A DNA stretch of 64,000 nucleotides from UBA7803 sp041395905 (GCA_041395905.1 JAWKZP010000009.1:149628-213627); one strand, 5' to 3'; counted from the first letter of the stretch, positions 50,880 to 60,201 are shown. The notes: generated by a model not told the origin, from the letters alone. Translations and numbers: made by a program.

Positions 50880-51875
50880 TCAGTCGATGGTCACCACCGC
50901 GGCGCCGCGAATACGTCCCGCGCGCAGCGCGTCGAGCGCGGCCCCGGTACGTGCCAGGGGAAAGGTCTCTACCTCGGTGCGCACCGGCACCTGCGGTGCC
51001 AGCTCGAGCAGAGCGTAGCCGTCCTCCCGGGTCAGATTGGCGACGGACCGGATGCTGCGCTCGCCCCAGAGATCGACGTAGGGAAAGGACGGGATGTCAG
51101 ACATGTGAATGCCCGCGCACACCACCGCACCGCCTTTGCGCAGGTGCGTGAGCGCCAGCGGCACCAGCTCGCCCGCGGGCGCGAACACAATCGCCGCGTC
51201 GAGCAGCTCGGGCGCGCGCGTGCCGGTGCCGCCTGCCCAGCAGGCGCCGAGCTCGCGGGCGAAGCGCTGGCCCCCGGTGTCGTCGGGGCGCGTGAAGGCG
51301 TAGACCTCGCGCCCCTGCCAGACGGCAATCTGCGTGAGGATGTGCGCTGCGTTGCCAAACCCGTAAAAACCCAGCCGCCGGCAGGGTTCGGTGGCGGCCA
51401 GCGCGATGCGCAGCGCGCGATAGCCGATCAGCCCCGCGCACAGGAGCGGCGCCACCTGAATGTCCGGATACCCGTCCGGCAACGGAAAGCAGAACCGGGC
51501 TTCCGCCGCCACGTATTCGGCATAGCCCCCGGGCAGCTGGTAGCCGGTGAACGCGGCCTCGTCGCAGAGGTTCTCCTGACCGTGCAGGCAGAAGTCGCAG
51601 CTGCCGCAGGTGTGGCCGAGCCAGGGGATGCCCACGCGCTGGCCGACCCGAAGCGGGCTGCCGGGGATGCTGCGTTCCACCACTCCCACGATCTGATGCC
51701 CGGGAATCACCGGATAGCGACCGTCGCGGATGTCACCGTCCACGACGTGCAGATCAGTGCGGCAGACGCCGCAGGCGCGCACCCGAACCAGCAGCTGATC
51801 CGGGCCCGGCTCGGGCCGGGCGACGTCCTGGAGTCTGAGCGTGCCCCCCGGGCGATCGAGCACCATCGCGCGCAT
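50880..51875 (-). CDS. Zinc-dependent alcohol dehydrogenase
   Basis: The 331-residue medium-chain dehydrogenase has the catalytic zinc site (CGVCRTDLHVVDGD) and the structural zinc cysteines (CGSCDFCLHGQENLC). A conserved glycine-rich nucleotide-binding segment (RRLGFYGFGNAAHILTQIA) follows. It oxidises alcohols or reduces aldehydes with NAD(P). It is convergent with the preceding amidase. Confidence 0.92.
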   Translation of the reverse strand: MRAMVLDRPGGTLRLQDVARPEPGPDQLLVRVRACGVCRTDLHVVDGDIRDGRYPVIPGHQIVGVVERSIPGSPLRVGQRVGIPWLGHTCGSCDFCLHGQENLCDEAAFTGYQLPGGYAEYVAAEARFCFPLPDGYPDIQVAPLLCAGLIGYRALRIALAATEPCRRLGFYGFGNAAHILTQIAVWQGREVYAFTRPDDTGGQRFARELGACWAGGTGTRAPELLDAAIVFAPAGELVPLALTHLRKGGAVVCAGIHMSDIPSFPYVDLWGERSIRSVANLTREDGYALLELAPQVPVRTEVETFPLARTGAALDALRAGRIRGAAVVTID

Positions 51876-51969
51876 CCTGGCTCCATGGAAACTGCCGGAA
51901 AAAGCAGTTTACTTCTGCGCCTGATTCCGCGCTAATGAGGGGAAACCGGAGGACGTGACTGTTTAAAGT

Positions 51970-52410
51970 ATGCTGCGAGCACTCCTGTTCATCGCGCTGT
52001 TGCTGCCCCTGGCAGCCTGCGACGAGCCCTTCATCGTGTTCGCAGGTGGCAAGCTTTCCGGCGAAGAGCTGCCCCCTCCCGCCGACTGGTCCGAGCTCGG
52101 CAAAGCCGAGACCATCCAGCTGGAAACCAATCCCGAAGATCCCTACTCGGTGAACATCTGGGTGGCCGGCATCGGCCCCGACCTTTACATCGGCACGGGG
52201 CCGGAAGGTACCCGCTGGACCAAGAACATTGCCGATGACCCACGCGTGCGCGTGCGCATCGAGGGCAACATCTATCCCCTGATCGCGCATCCCGTCACCG
52301 ACCCGGCGGAACGTCGCCGCGTGGCGCGAGCGTACGTCGACAAGTACGAGCTGGATCCTGACGGCGACTGGCTGATCGACGCGCTCGTGTTCCGGCTCGA
52401 CCGGCGCTGA
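51970..52410 (+). CDS. Small lipoprotein, split-barrel-like fold
   Basis: The 146-residue protein has a lipobox LAAC (Cys17) after a short signal. The mature part (IQLETNPEDPYSVNIWVAGIGPDLYIGTGPEGTRWTKNIADDPRVRVRIEGNIYPL) resembles flavin/deazaflavin-binding split-barrel (PPOX-type) proteins. Family uncertain. It precedes an APC permease by 24 bases on the same strand, so co-transcription is possible. Confidence 0.62.
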   Translation: MLRALLFIALLLPLAACDEPFIVFAGGKLSGEELPPPADWSELGKAETIQLETNPEDPYSVNIWVAGIGPDLYIGTGPEGTRWTKNIADDPRVRVRIEGNIYPLIAHPVTDPAERRRVARAYVDKYELDPDGDWLIDALVFRLDRR

Positions 52411-52434
52411 CCCGACCCGCTCGACCCACAGCTC

Positions 52435-53757
52435 GTGACGCTTCGCAGCTTCAGCCCCCGCACCGCCATGGCTGTGGTGGTGGCCAACATGATCGGCACC
52501 GGTGTGTTCACCAGCCTCGGCTTCCAGCTGCTGGACATTCAATCCGGCTTCGTGCTCATGATGCTGTGGGCCGTGGGCGGCCTCACCGCCCTGTGCGGCG
52601 CGCTCACCTACGCCGAGCTCGGGGCCGCGCTGCCGCGTTCCGGCGGCGAGTACAACTTTCTCTCGGAGATCTATCACCCCGCGGCCGGCTACATCTCCGG
52701 CTGGGTATCCGCGACCATCGGCTTTGCCGCGCCCACCGCACTGGCGGCGATCACCTTCGGCACCTACCTGGCATCGGTCTTTCCCGGGCTGTCGCCAACC
52801 TGGCTGGCGGCCGGCCTGCTGCTGGCGCTGACTGCCGTGCACGCCAGCACGCACCGATCGAGCGGCGGCGTGCAGCGCGCCTTCACCACCCTCAAGGTGC
52901 TGCTGATTCTCGGCTTCTGCGTGCTCAGCTGGATTCTCGTCGGCGAGCCGCAGGACGTGCGCTTCCTGCCCGGCACCGGTGACGGGGCCCTGCTCGGTTC
53001 CGGCGCGTTCGCGGTATCGCTGATCTACGTCAACTACGCCTATACCGGCTGGAACGCGGCCACCTACCTCACCAGCGAGCTGGACGATCCGCAACGGTCG
53101 TTGTCGCGCGTGCTGCTCGCAGGCACCGCCGTCGTGATGGTGCTGTACCTGCTGCTGAACTTCACCTTTCTGCACGTCGCTCCGATGTCGGCCATGGAGG
53201 GCAGGCTGGAAATCGGCTACGTCGCGGCGCAGTCGGTGTTCGGACCCGCGGGCGCGGCCATCATGGGTGTGATCCTCGCGCTGCTGCTGATTTCCACCGT
53301 GAGCGCCATGGTGCTGGCCGGGCCCCGCGTCCTGCAGGTGATCGGCCAGGACTTTCCGGCATTCCGTCTGCTGGCACGTACCAACGCCAATGGCGTGCCC
53401 GCGGTGGCAATCGCCATGCAGTCGCTGCTGGCGCTCGCGTTCATCGTGACCGCCTCGTTCGAGCGCATCCTGGTGTTCGCCGGGTTTACGCTCGGCCTCA
53501 ACACCTTCTTCACCGTGCTCGGCGTGTTCGTGCTGCGCTGGCGCCGCCCCGACCTGCCGCGGCCGTACCGGACCCTCGGCTACCCGGTGACGCCCATCGT
53601 GTTTCTGCTGCTCACCGCGTGGACGCTGACCTACATACTGCTGCAGCGGCCCCAGGAAGGGCTGATGGGGCTCGCGATCGTGGGCTCGGGCGCGCTGTTC
53701 TACGGCGTTACCGTCTGGCTCGGCCAACGCCGCGACGGCAACAGCCGGAGCGCGTGA
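52435..53757 (+). CDS. APC-family amino-acid/amine permease
   Basis: The 440-residue inner-membrane transporter has about twelve helices. The APC start motif MAVVVANMIGTGVFTSLGF carries the substrate-binding GTGVF. It probably imports an amino acid or amine by proton symport or exchange. GTG 52435 is the start. It is upstream of an amine oxidase-cytochrome-RidA cluster on the same strand, separated by 153 bases, which suggests a related substrate. Confidence 0.9.
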   Translation: MTLRSFSPRTAMAVVVANMIGTGVFTSLGFQLLDIQSGFVLMMLWAVGGLTALCGALTYAELGAALPRSGGEYNFLSEIYHPAAGYISGWVSATIGFAAPTALAAITFGTYLASVFPGLSPTWLAAGLLLALTAVHASTHRSSGGVQRAFTTLKVLLILGFCVLSWILVGEPQDVRFLPGTGDGALLGSGAFAVSLIYVNYAYTGWNAATYLTSELDDPQRSLSRVLLAGTAVVMVLYLLLNFTFLHVAPMSAMEGRLEIGYVAAQSVFGPAGAAIMGVILALLLISTVSAMVLAGPRVLQVIGQDFPAFRLLARTNANGVPAVAIAMQSLLALAFIVTASFERILVFAGFTLGLNTFFTVLGVFVLRWRRPDLPRPYRTLGYPVTPIVFLLLTAWTLTYILLQRPQEGLMGLAIVGSGALFYGVTVWLGQRRDGNSRSA

Positions 53758-53910
53758 GCGCCCTGCCGATATTTGAATCGGACGCTGATCCGGGGCTTAA
53801 TGTGGCCCTGGTCGCCCCGGCTGCCCAACAGCCGTACGGGCTACCGCCCGGACGCCGCAGGGGGCGTCTCGCGCGCTGAATCGTCAGGCAGAATCAAAGG
53901 GGTCCAGGAC

Positions 53911-55503
53911 ATGCCACAGCCTTTCACGAGGCGACATTTTCTCAATATGGTGGGCGCGGCAGGCGGTTCCGCGGCGGTGCTTCAGGCGGCGGTCGCGCTC
54001 GGCCTCATGCCGAGCGGGGCAGAGGCCCACACGCCGCGCGCGGAGCTCATGCCGCTGGGCCGCAACGGCCGCAGCGTGGTGGTGCTGGGTGCCGGCCTGT
54101 CGGGTCTGGTGTGTGCCTACGAGCTCGAACGCGCCGGCTACGACGTCACCGTAATCGAGGCTTCGAAGCGTATCGGCGGGCGCAACATGACCGTGCGTTC
54201 GGGCGATCTGATCGACGAGATGGGCAACCCGCAGATCTGTCAGTTCGACGACCATCCCAACCTGTACATGAATTGCGGGCCGGCGCGGATCCCGGCGCAT
54301 CACAGCAACGTGCTGCACTACTGCAAAACGCTGAACGTGCCGCTGGAAGTCTTCGTCAACGTCAACTACCACGCTTACGTGCAGGATCCGGACGCCTTCG
54401 GCGGCAGGCCGATCCGCATGCGCGAATACATGGCGGACGCGCGCGGTTTCATGACCGAGCTCGCCGCCAAGGCCATCAGCCAGCCCGACTTCGACGCGCC
54501 GTTCTCGGCCGAGGACATGGAGCGCTTTCTGGCGTTCCTGCGCGCCTACGGCGACCTGGATCCCAATCTGCTCTACAAAGGCTCCGCGCGCGCCGGCTAT
54601 GCCAGCGGCGGCATGACCGAGCCGCCGACGCTCAAGCCGCCCCTGGATTTCAGCGAGATCCTGAAATCCAGCTTCTGGCGCTTCCGCATGCACTGGGGCG
54701 AAGGCGAGGACCAGGCAGCACCGCTGATGCAGGCGGTGGGCGGCAACGACAACATCGTCAAGGGTTTCGTTCGCAACATCCGGAGCCGGATCGTCACCGG
54801 AGCCCCGGTGCAGTCGATCACCCTGCGCGAGGACGGCGTCGACGTGGTCTACGACGACCGGGGGCGGCCACGCCAGGTGAGCGCCGACTACTGCTTCAAC
54901 TGCATACCCAAACACCTGCTGCACGGCATACCCAACAACTTCCCGGTGGAGTACAGCACCGCCATGGCCAACGTCGGCCGCGGCAAGCTGTTCAAGATCG
55001 GCCTGCAGATGCGCGAGCGCTTCTGGGAGCGCGAGAACATCTACGGCGGCATCTCCTGGACCAATCAGGACGTCGAGCAGATCTGGTATCCGAGCCACGG
55101 CATCCACGGCGACAAGGGCGTGATGCTGGGCGCCTACGTGTTCAACGACGAGACCAACGACCGTCTGGCGCGGCTGTCGCAGGCGGAGCGCATCGAGGTC
55201 GCGGTACGCGCCGGCGAGCAGATTCATCCCGACTACCGCAAGTACGTGGAGACCGGCGTGACCATCGCCTGGCACCGGATGAACTACCTCATGGGCTGCA
55301 CGGCAAAGTGGACGGAGGAAGCCCGCGAGCGTTACTTCAAGACGCTGCAGGACCCCGTGGGGCGCCACTATCTGATCGGCGATCAGGTGAGCTACCACCC
55401 GGGCTGGCAGGAGGGTGCCATCAGCTCGGCACACCACGCGCTGGCCGACCTGGACCAGCGGGTTCGCGCCGAGATGGGCCACAGCGCGACGGGGGCAGCA
55501 TGA
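53911..55503 (+). CDS. Tat-exported flavin amine oxidase/dehydrogenase
   Basis: The 530-residue flavoenzyme has a twin-arginine signal (TRRHFLNMVGAAGG). An FAD motif follows with G60-x-G62-x2-G65 in VVVLGAGLSGLVCAYELERAGYDVTVIEASKRIGGRNM. The C-terminal FAD segment is RHYLIGDQVSYHPGWQEGAISSAHHALADL. The monoamine oxidase family oxidises amines to imines. Because a diheme cytochrome gene overlaps its stop (ATGA), the protein may hand electrons to a cytochrome rather than oxygen, as shown for NicA2/CycN in Pseudomonas. The Tat signal places it in the periplasm. Confidence 0.9.
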   Translation: MPQPFTRRHFLNMVGAAGGSAAVLQAAVALGLMPSGAEAHTPRAELMPLGRNGRSVVVLGAGLSGLVCAYELERAGYDVTVIEASKRIGGRNMTVRSGDLIDEMGNPQICQFDDHPNLYMNCGPARIPAHHSNVLHYCKTLNVPLEVFVNVNYHAYVQDPDAFGGRPIRMREYMADARGFMTELAAKAISQPDFDAPFSAEDMERFLAFLRAYGDLDPNLLYKGSARAGYASGGMTEPPTLKPPLDFSEILKSSFWRFRMHWGEGEDQAAPLMQAVGGNDNIVKGFVRNIRSRIVTGAPVQSITLREDGVDVVYDDRGRPRQVSADYCFNCIPKHLLHGIPNNFPVEYSTAMANVGRGKLFKIGLQMRERFWERENIYGGISWTNQDVEQIWYPSHGIHGDKGVMLGAYVFNDETNDRLARLSQAERIEVAVRAGEQIHPDYRKYVETGVTIAWHRMNYLMGCTAKWTEEARERYFKTLQDPVGRHYLIGDQVSYHPGWQEGAISSAHHALADLDQRVRAEMGHSATGAA

Positions 55504-56156
55504 TGAGCACGACGCTGCGTCGACTGACCGCAACGCTGGGCCTGCTGGCCGGCATGGCAGCCACCGCCGGCGCCGAGGCCGCGCCACGTCCAGACGGCCC
55601 GGTGCTGGCGCCGGAATCGCTGCGTTACTGCGCCGTGTGCCACGGCGTCGAGCTCATGGGCAACTTCGCGGTGGATGCGCCCAAGCTCGCGGGCCTGCCC
55701 GCCTGGTACGTGACCCGCCAGCTCGAAGCGTTCCGCAACGGTTGGCGCGGCGCCCATGCGGACGACGCCACCGGCATGGAGATGCGCCCCCAGGCGGCCG
55801 TGCTCGAGCCGGATCAGCTGCAGGCGGCGGTGCGCTACGTCGAATCCGTGCCGGCGCGGCACGTGCCGGTCACGGTTTCCGGCGACCTGAAGCGCGGCCA
55901 GGCCCAGTATCAGGCCTGCGCCGTGTGTCACGGCGCCGCCGCGGAAGGCAATGCCGCGCTCAACGCGCCGCCCCTGGCCGGCCAGAGCGACTGGTATCTG
56001 CGCCGCCAGCTGGAACATTTCCGCAGCGGTGCGCGCGGGGCGAACCCCGGCGACACCCAGGGTGCGCTGATGCGCGCCTCGGTCACCACGCTTGCCGACG
56101 ATCAGGCCATCGACGACGTGGTCGCCTACATCACGTCCCTGCAACAACCCCATTGA
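55500..56156 (+). CDS. Diheme cytochrome c4-like protein linked to amine oxidase
   Basis: The 218-residue exported protein has two heme sites, C44-x2-C47-H48 and C140-x2-C143-H144, within tandem c4-type domains (APKLAGLPAWYVTRQLEAFR, APPLAGQSDWYLRRQLEHFR). Candidate Met ligands are in MEMRP and LMRAS. Its ATG overlaps the amine-oxidase stop. It probably accepts electrons from the flavoenzyme and passes them to the respiratory chain. The heme spacing equals that of the cytochrome at 23972-24619, so the two are likely paralogues. Confidence 0.92.
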   Translation: MMSTTLRRLTATLGLLAGMAATAGAEAAPRPDGPVLAPESLRYCAVCHGVELMGNFAVDAPKLAGLPAWYVTRQLEAFRNGWRGAHADDATGMEMRPQAAVLEPDQLQAAVRYVESVPARHVPVTVSGDLKRGQAQYQACAVCHGAAAEGNAALNAPPLAGQSDWYLRRQLEHFRSGARGANPGDTQGALMRASVTTLADDQAIDDVVAYITSLQQPH

Positions 56157-56216
56157 GGAGCCGTGCCGTTGAATACGAAAGACCAGCTGAATGAGAAGAC
56201 CAGAGGGAAGACCCAG

Positions 56217-56720
56217 ATGAACACGACCGCCATCGCCGCCGCCCTGCTCAGCCTCGGCCTCGGTGCTGCTGCCGCGCAGGCCGACGTCACCCGCTACCCG
56301 CTGCCGGGCTCGGACTTTCCCATCGCTCAGGCCGTGGAGATCCCGGCCGGCACCACCCTCGTGTACCACAGCGGCATGACCCCGCAGCCTGCCAACCCGC
56401 AGGCCGAGCGTTTCAGCCCCGAATTCTGGGGTGACACCGAGGCGCAGACGCTGTCGGTGCTGTCGCGCCTGGAAGAGTCGCTGCAGGCCAAAGGGCTCGG
56501 CTTCGGCGACGTGGTGAAGATGCAGATCTACCTGGTGGGCGTGCCGGAGCAGAACGGCGCCATGGACTTCCAGGGCATGATGCGCGCCTACCGCAAGTAC
56601 TTCGGCACCGAGGCGCAGCCGAACCTGCCGGCACGCTCCGCGTTCCAGGTTGCGGGGCTGGCCGCGCCGGGGATGCTGGTGGAGATCGAAGTAGTGCTGG
56701 CGCGGCCTGGGTCGAAGTAG
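56217..56720 (+). CDS. Exported RidA-family protein (probable imine deaminase)
   Basis: The 167-residue product has a signal peptide (TTAIAAALLSLGLGAAAAQA) and a RidA/YjgF core. The core includes FPIAQAVEIPAGTTLVYHSGMTPQPA, DTEAQTLSVLSRLEESLQAKGLGFGDVVKMQIYLV and LPARSAFQVAGLAAPGMLVEIEVVLA. RidA enzymes hydrolyse reactive imines. Exported versions are less common and fit an imine made in the periplasm by the upstream amine oxidase. GAGGGAAG precedes the ATG. Confidence 0.9.
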   Translation: MNTTAIAAALLSLGLGAAAAQADVTRYPLPGSDFPIAQAVEIPAGTTLVYHSGMTPQPANPQAERFSPEFWGDTEAQTLSVLSRLEESLQAKGLGFGDVVKMQIYLVGVPEQNGAMDFQGMMRAYRKYFGTEAQPNLPARSAFQVAGLAAPGMLVEIEVVLARPGSK

Positions 56721-56780
56721 CGTCTAGTCCAATCCTGGGATCCGTCGGAGTTCGATCCGGTGGCCGGGATTGTGATCAGG

Positions 56781-56899
56781 GCGGGGCCCGGGCAGGCATT
56801 GCACCGGGCTCGCTCAGGCCCTCCGGGCTGCCCTCGGTCACCGGATTGCCTCCCTCGGCTTCGCTGAAAGGCCCGGCGCAATGCCTGCCCGGCCCCCGC
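56781..56899. repeat. Hairpin element 1 (conserved core, variable stem)
   Basis: Arms 56781-56809 and 56871-56899 are complementary at 27 of 29 positions. The 61-base interior, read on the minus strand, contains AGCGAAGCCGAGG and AGCCCGGAGGGCCTGAGCGAG. Both blocks occur in element 2, in the opposite orientation. The flanks from about 56724 to 56934 extend the palindrome imperfectly. The rest of the 56721-57444 gap (including 56935-57191) shows no gene. Confidence 0.85.
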
Positions 56900-57191
56900 T
56901 CTAAGCAGGTTCCTGGATTCTCGGATTAGAAGCTCGGCGCAATTCCTGGGATCGTGCGTCCGGCGCGCTCTGCAACCTGGGTCCATCCGCACGCGACTCC
57001 CCCCTCCGTTACCGAGTACCCCGGGCCCAGACGGCAACAGAACCAGCCCGACGGCCCGCCTCGTACGCTCGCCGCTTCCCACGGAAGCGCATCTCTTCTT
57101 CAACAGCGTCGAAGCCGCGAGCAAGCCTCCCCGTCTCCCCTCGAATATCAGGCCCGGTGAATCATCGAAACCCTCGAGTCTTGGAGTACCC

Positions 57192-57347
57192 GGCGCCGGT
57201 AGGGCGGGGGAGCCGTTTGCGGGGCCTCCAAGCGAAGCCGAGGCGCTCGAATTGACCCAAGCGCAGCGCAGGGGCAAGTCGGGCAACGAGGGTAGCCCGG
57301 AGGGCCTGAGCGAGCCCCGCAAACGGCTCCCCCGCCCTACCGGCGCC
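57192..57347. repeat. Hairpin element 2 (conserved core, variable stem)
   Basis: Arms 57192-57225 and 57314-57347 are perfectly complementary over 34 bases. The 88-base interior shares its ends with element 1, in the same order when element 1 is reverse-complemented, but has about 26 extra bases in the middle. The stem sequence differs from that of element 1, yet each copy is self-complementary. Confidence 0.88.
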
Positions 57348-57389
57348 CGGCCTCCAGAACCCAAGGCCTCTCCGAACATTCCACCGGGC

Positions 57390-57420
57390 AAAAAAAGAGG
57401 GCGCCAAGTTGGCGCCCTCC
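57390..57420 (-). terminator. Rho-independent terminator after TonB receptor gene
   Basis: A GC-rich stem of about 12 bp (GAGGGCGCCAA paired with TTGGCGCCCTC) is followed in the minus direction by six to seven U. It lies 24 bases beyond the receptor stop. Confidence 0.92.
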
Positions 57421-57444
57421 GAGTCCGAATCAGATCACCGAAGC

Positions 57445-60201
57445 TCAGTCGAGCTCAGCACGAATCCGGAAGTAGTAGAAGCCGCCATCGTAGCCCCACG
57501 GCGTACCGGTCTCGTAACGGGAGCCGGAGCTGTTGGACAGCCCGCCGGTCGCGGTGTTGTCCTTGTCCTTCGGACCGAAGTCGTCGGTGAAGTTCTGCGC
57601 GCCAACGATGAACGTGTAGGTATCGTTGAACGTGTAGGAAGCTTCAGCGTCGAAGATCCAGGCGCCGTCGTAGCAGTTGTCGAAGTTGCAGTCCGTGTTG
57701 TACTTGGTGGTACCGGCAACGAACGCGGGATCACCACTGTAGCTGCCTTCGATCCAGTCGTCGTAGAAGCTGGCGCGGACCATCAGACGCAGATCACCCA
57801 CCAGGTGGTTGATGGTGAAGATACCGCGGTTCTCCGGGTTGTAGTTCTCCAGGTCGGAGAGACGGTTCCGGGAAACTTCCGAACCGGCGTCGTCCACCTC
57901 GGTCTGGTTCCAGTTCCAGGCGGCGGTGAAGTTGGTGATGCCTGCATCACCCCACTCGTGGCTGTAGGTCGCCACCAGGTCGATACCCTTGGTCGTGGTC
58001 TCGAAGTCGTTGGTGTAGAACGACACGCTGGTGAGGTCCGATGCGCCGGGCACGCCCAGCTCTTCCAGACACCGCGACAGGTTCTTGTTCGGGTCGCCAT
58101 CAGGCAGACCGAAGGTGAACGTACAGTCGGGGATCGGGCCTTCCTGAGTGATGTCGATGGTACCGGTCTGCGAGATACGGTCTTTCACGTTGATCTCGTA
58201 GTAGTCCACGGTCACGGTCAGGTCGTCGGTGATGTCCCAGCCGAAACCCAGGGTGAAGTTGGTGGCGTTCTCCGCGTCCAGCGGCTCCGCCCCCAGATAC
58301 TGAGCGATGGGGTTGGTGGGCGGGATCTGGCCGCGCTGCTGCAGCACGCCGTCCACCGTGACCGTCGACACCTTGGTCACGTTGGACTGGCCGGGCGTCG
58401 GCGCGCGGAAGCCGGTGCTGTAGGACGCACGAGCCGACAGGGTATCCGTCAGGTTGTAGCGCGTCGCGATCTTCCAGTTGGTGGTCTCGCCGAAGTCTTC
58501 GAAGTCCTCGAAGCGCAGCGCGACGTTCACCAGCCAGCGCTCGGTCACGTCGGCTTCCAGGTCGGTGTAGATCGCGTAGTTGCCGCGATCCCACTCGCCC
58601 ACCTGGGACGGGCCGAAGCCGGGGAAGCCATGGGCACCGATGGTCATACCGGCCATGCGGGTGACGCCGTCGGAATAGTAGTTGCAGTTCGCTGGGCACG
58701 GCCCGGGGCCGCCCTGGAAGGCGTAGTCGCCGGCTACCCAGGAAGCTTCTTCGCCCTGGCGGATCTCGAAAGTCTCCACCCGGTACTCAGCACCGAACGC
58801 CACGTTCAGGTCGGAGTAGAACGCGTCCACCGCGATGGGGTAGGTGAAGTCGGCGTTGTAGTTCTGCTCGGTCTGAACGTACTTGCCCAGATCGAACTTG
58901 GTGGGCGATGCCGGGCCCAGAGAGGGGTTCCAGGTGTTGGCGATGCGGAACGACACCTCGTTGCGGCCGAGGCCCATGCTGACGTCGTAGCCGAGGCCGC
59001 TCTCCAGCGTGCCGCGCAGGCCGAGCACGCCGCTGATGTCCTCGACGTCGCCGCCGAATGCCGGGGTGTAGCCGCCCGGATACAGGTTGTTGGCCACCCA
59101 GCAGTTCGATGGCAGCGCTGCCAGCGCAGCGCGGTCCGCGTCCACCACAGCCTGATCCGTCGGCGTGCCGCCGGGGCTCAGCAGCGCCGGGCAGTTGGAC
59201 GTGTAGCCGCCCGTGGCGCCGGCCGCAATGGCCGCGTCAGACAGGTCGATGACCGACCGGTAGGCGCCGTCGGTGAACACGCCGCTGCGGTCGTTCGGGT
59301 TGCGGTAGAAGAACCCGCCTGTCACCGCGCGCTGCGCGTAGTTGCCGAAGCCGTACAGCTCCTGGTTGTCGGCGAGGTCGATGCCGGCGTTGATGAAGAA
59401 CGCCCAGTCGTCGTCCAGCTCGGGCGAGCCCCAGACCTGGGCCGGATTCTCAATCTGCGAGTTGCCGGTGTCGAACAGCGCCTGTGCGTCGGTGCGCTGC
59501 AGGCTGCGGTCCGTCGGGTCTGCGTTCTTGTACTGCAGCGAGACGCTGGCAAAGCCGTCGTCGCCCAGCGGCAGGCCGGCGTTGCCGGCGAAGGTCCAGG
59601 CGTCACCGTCGCCTTCGAAGGTCTCGCCCCACTTGGCTTCCATGGTCAGGCCTTCGCGGTTCTCTTTCAGCACGTAGTTGATGACACCCGCGATGGCGTC
59701 GGAACCGTACTGAGCGGCGGCGCCGTCACGCAGCACCTCCACGCGGTCCAGGGCGACCGGCGGGATCACCGACACGTCCGGACCCTGGGAACCGGCGGCC
59801 AGCGAGCCGCCGAGCTCGGCGATCACGCCGGAACGGTGCATACGCTTGCCGTTGACCAGCACCAGGGTGTTGTCCGGCGGCAGGCCGCGCAGCGTGGCCG
59901 GCCGGGTGATGGTGGCGGCGTCACTGATGGAAAAACGCTGGACGTTGTACGACGGAATCAGGTTCCGCAGCATGTCGTCCATATCCGACGTACCCATGTT
60001 TTCGAAGTCTTCGCCATTGACGACGTCGACGGGTACCGGAGCGTCGGTGGCGGTCCGGCCGGCACGGCGCGAACCCACTACGACCACTTCCTCGATCGAC
60101 TTGGCGCCTTCTTCGGCCAGTGCGGCAGGGGCCACAACCGGCGTCAGCGCAAGCGAACCGATGAGTGCGACTCGCAGCAATGAATCTCGGGATTCACTCA
60201 T
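57445..60201 (-). CDS. TonB-dependent outer-membrane receptor
   Basis: The 918-residue product has a signal peptide (LLRVALIGSLALTPVVAPAALA). The TonB-box/plug region (EEVVVVGSRRAGRTATDAPVPVDVV) and plug motifs (IPSYNVQRFSISDAATITRPATLRGLPPDNTLVLVNGKRMHRSGV) follow. The barrel ends in an aromatic-rich C-terminal strand (GGFYYFRIRAELD). TonB receptors import siderophores, vitamins, sugars or peptides; the substrate is not evident. A longer frame reaches 60444, but ATG 60201 has GGAGAG upstream. A terminator lies 24 bases after the stop. The 241-base gap to the amidohydrolase holds the divergent promoter. Confidence 0.95.
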   Translation of the reverse strand: MSESRDSLLRVALIGSLALTPVVAPAALAEEGAKSIEEVVVVGSRRAGRTATDAPVPVDVVNGEDFENMGTSDMDDMLRNLIPSYNVQRFSISDAATITRPATLRGLPPDNTLVLVNGKRMHRSGVIAELGGSLAAGSQGPDVSVIPPVALDRVEVLRDGAAAQYGSDAIAGVINYVLKENREGLTMEAKWGETFEGDGDAWTFAGNAGLPLGDDGFASVSLQYKNADPTDRSLQRTDAQALFDTGNSQIENPAQVWGSPELDDDWAFFINAGIDLADNQELYGFGNYAQRAVTGGFFYRNPNDRSGVFTDGAYRSVIDLSDAAIAAGATGGYTSNCPALLSPGGTPTDQAVVDADRAALAALPSNCWVANNLYPGGYTPAFGGDVEDISGVLGLRGTLESGLGYDVSMGLGRNEVSFRIANTWNPSLGPASPTKFDLGKYVQTEQNYNADFTYPIAVDAFYSDLNVAFGAEYRVETFEIRQGEEASWVAGDYAFQGGPGPCPANCNYYSDGVTRMAGMTIGAHGFPGFGPSQVGEWDRGNYAIYTDLEADVTERWLVNVALRFEDFEDFGETTNWKIATRYNLTDTLSARASYSTGFRAPTPGQSNVTKVSTVTVDGVLQQRGQIPPTNPIAQYLGAEPLDAENATNFTLGFGWDITDDLTVTVDYYEINVKDRISQTGTIDITQEGPIPDCTFTFGLPDGDPNKNLSRCLEELGVPGASDLTSVSFYTNDFETTTKGIDLVATYSHEWGDAGITNFTAAWNWNQTEVDDAGSEVSRNRLSDLENYNPENRGIFTINHLVGDLRLMVRASFYDDWIEGSYSGDPAFVAGTTKYNTDCNFDNCYDGAWIFDAEASYTFNDTYTFIVGAQNFTDDFGPKDKDNTATGGLSNSSGSRYETGTPWGYDGGFYYFRIRAELD

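Noticed and set aside
57409..60183. A 924-codon plus-strand open frame opposite the TonB receptor
   Set aside because: It is a GC-driven antisense shadow with no recognisable domain, while the minus strand encodes a complete receptor with signal peptide and terminator.
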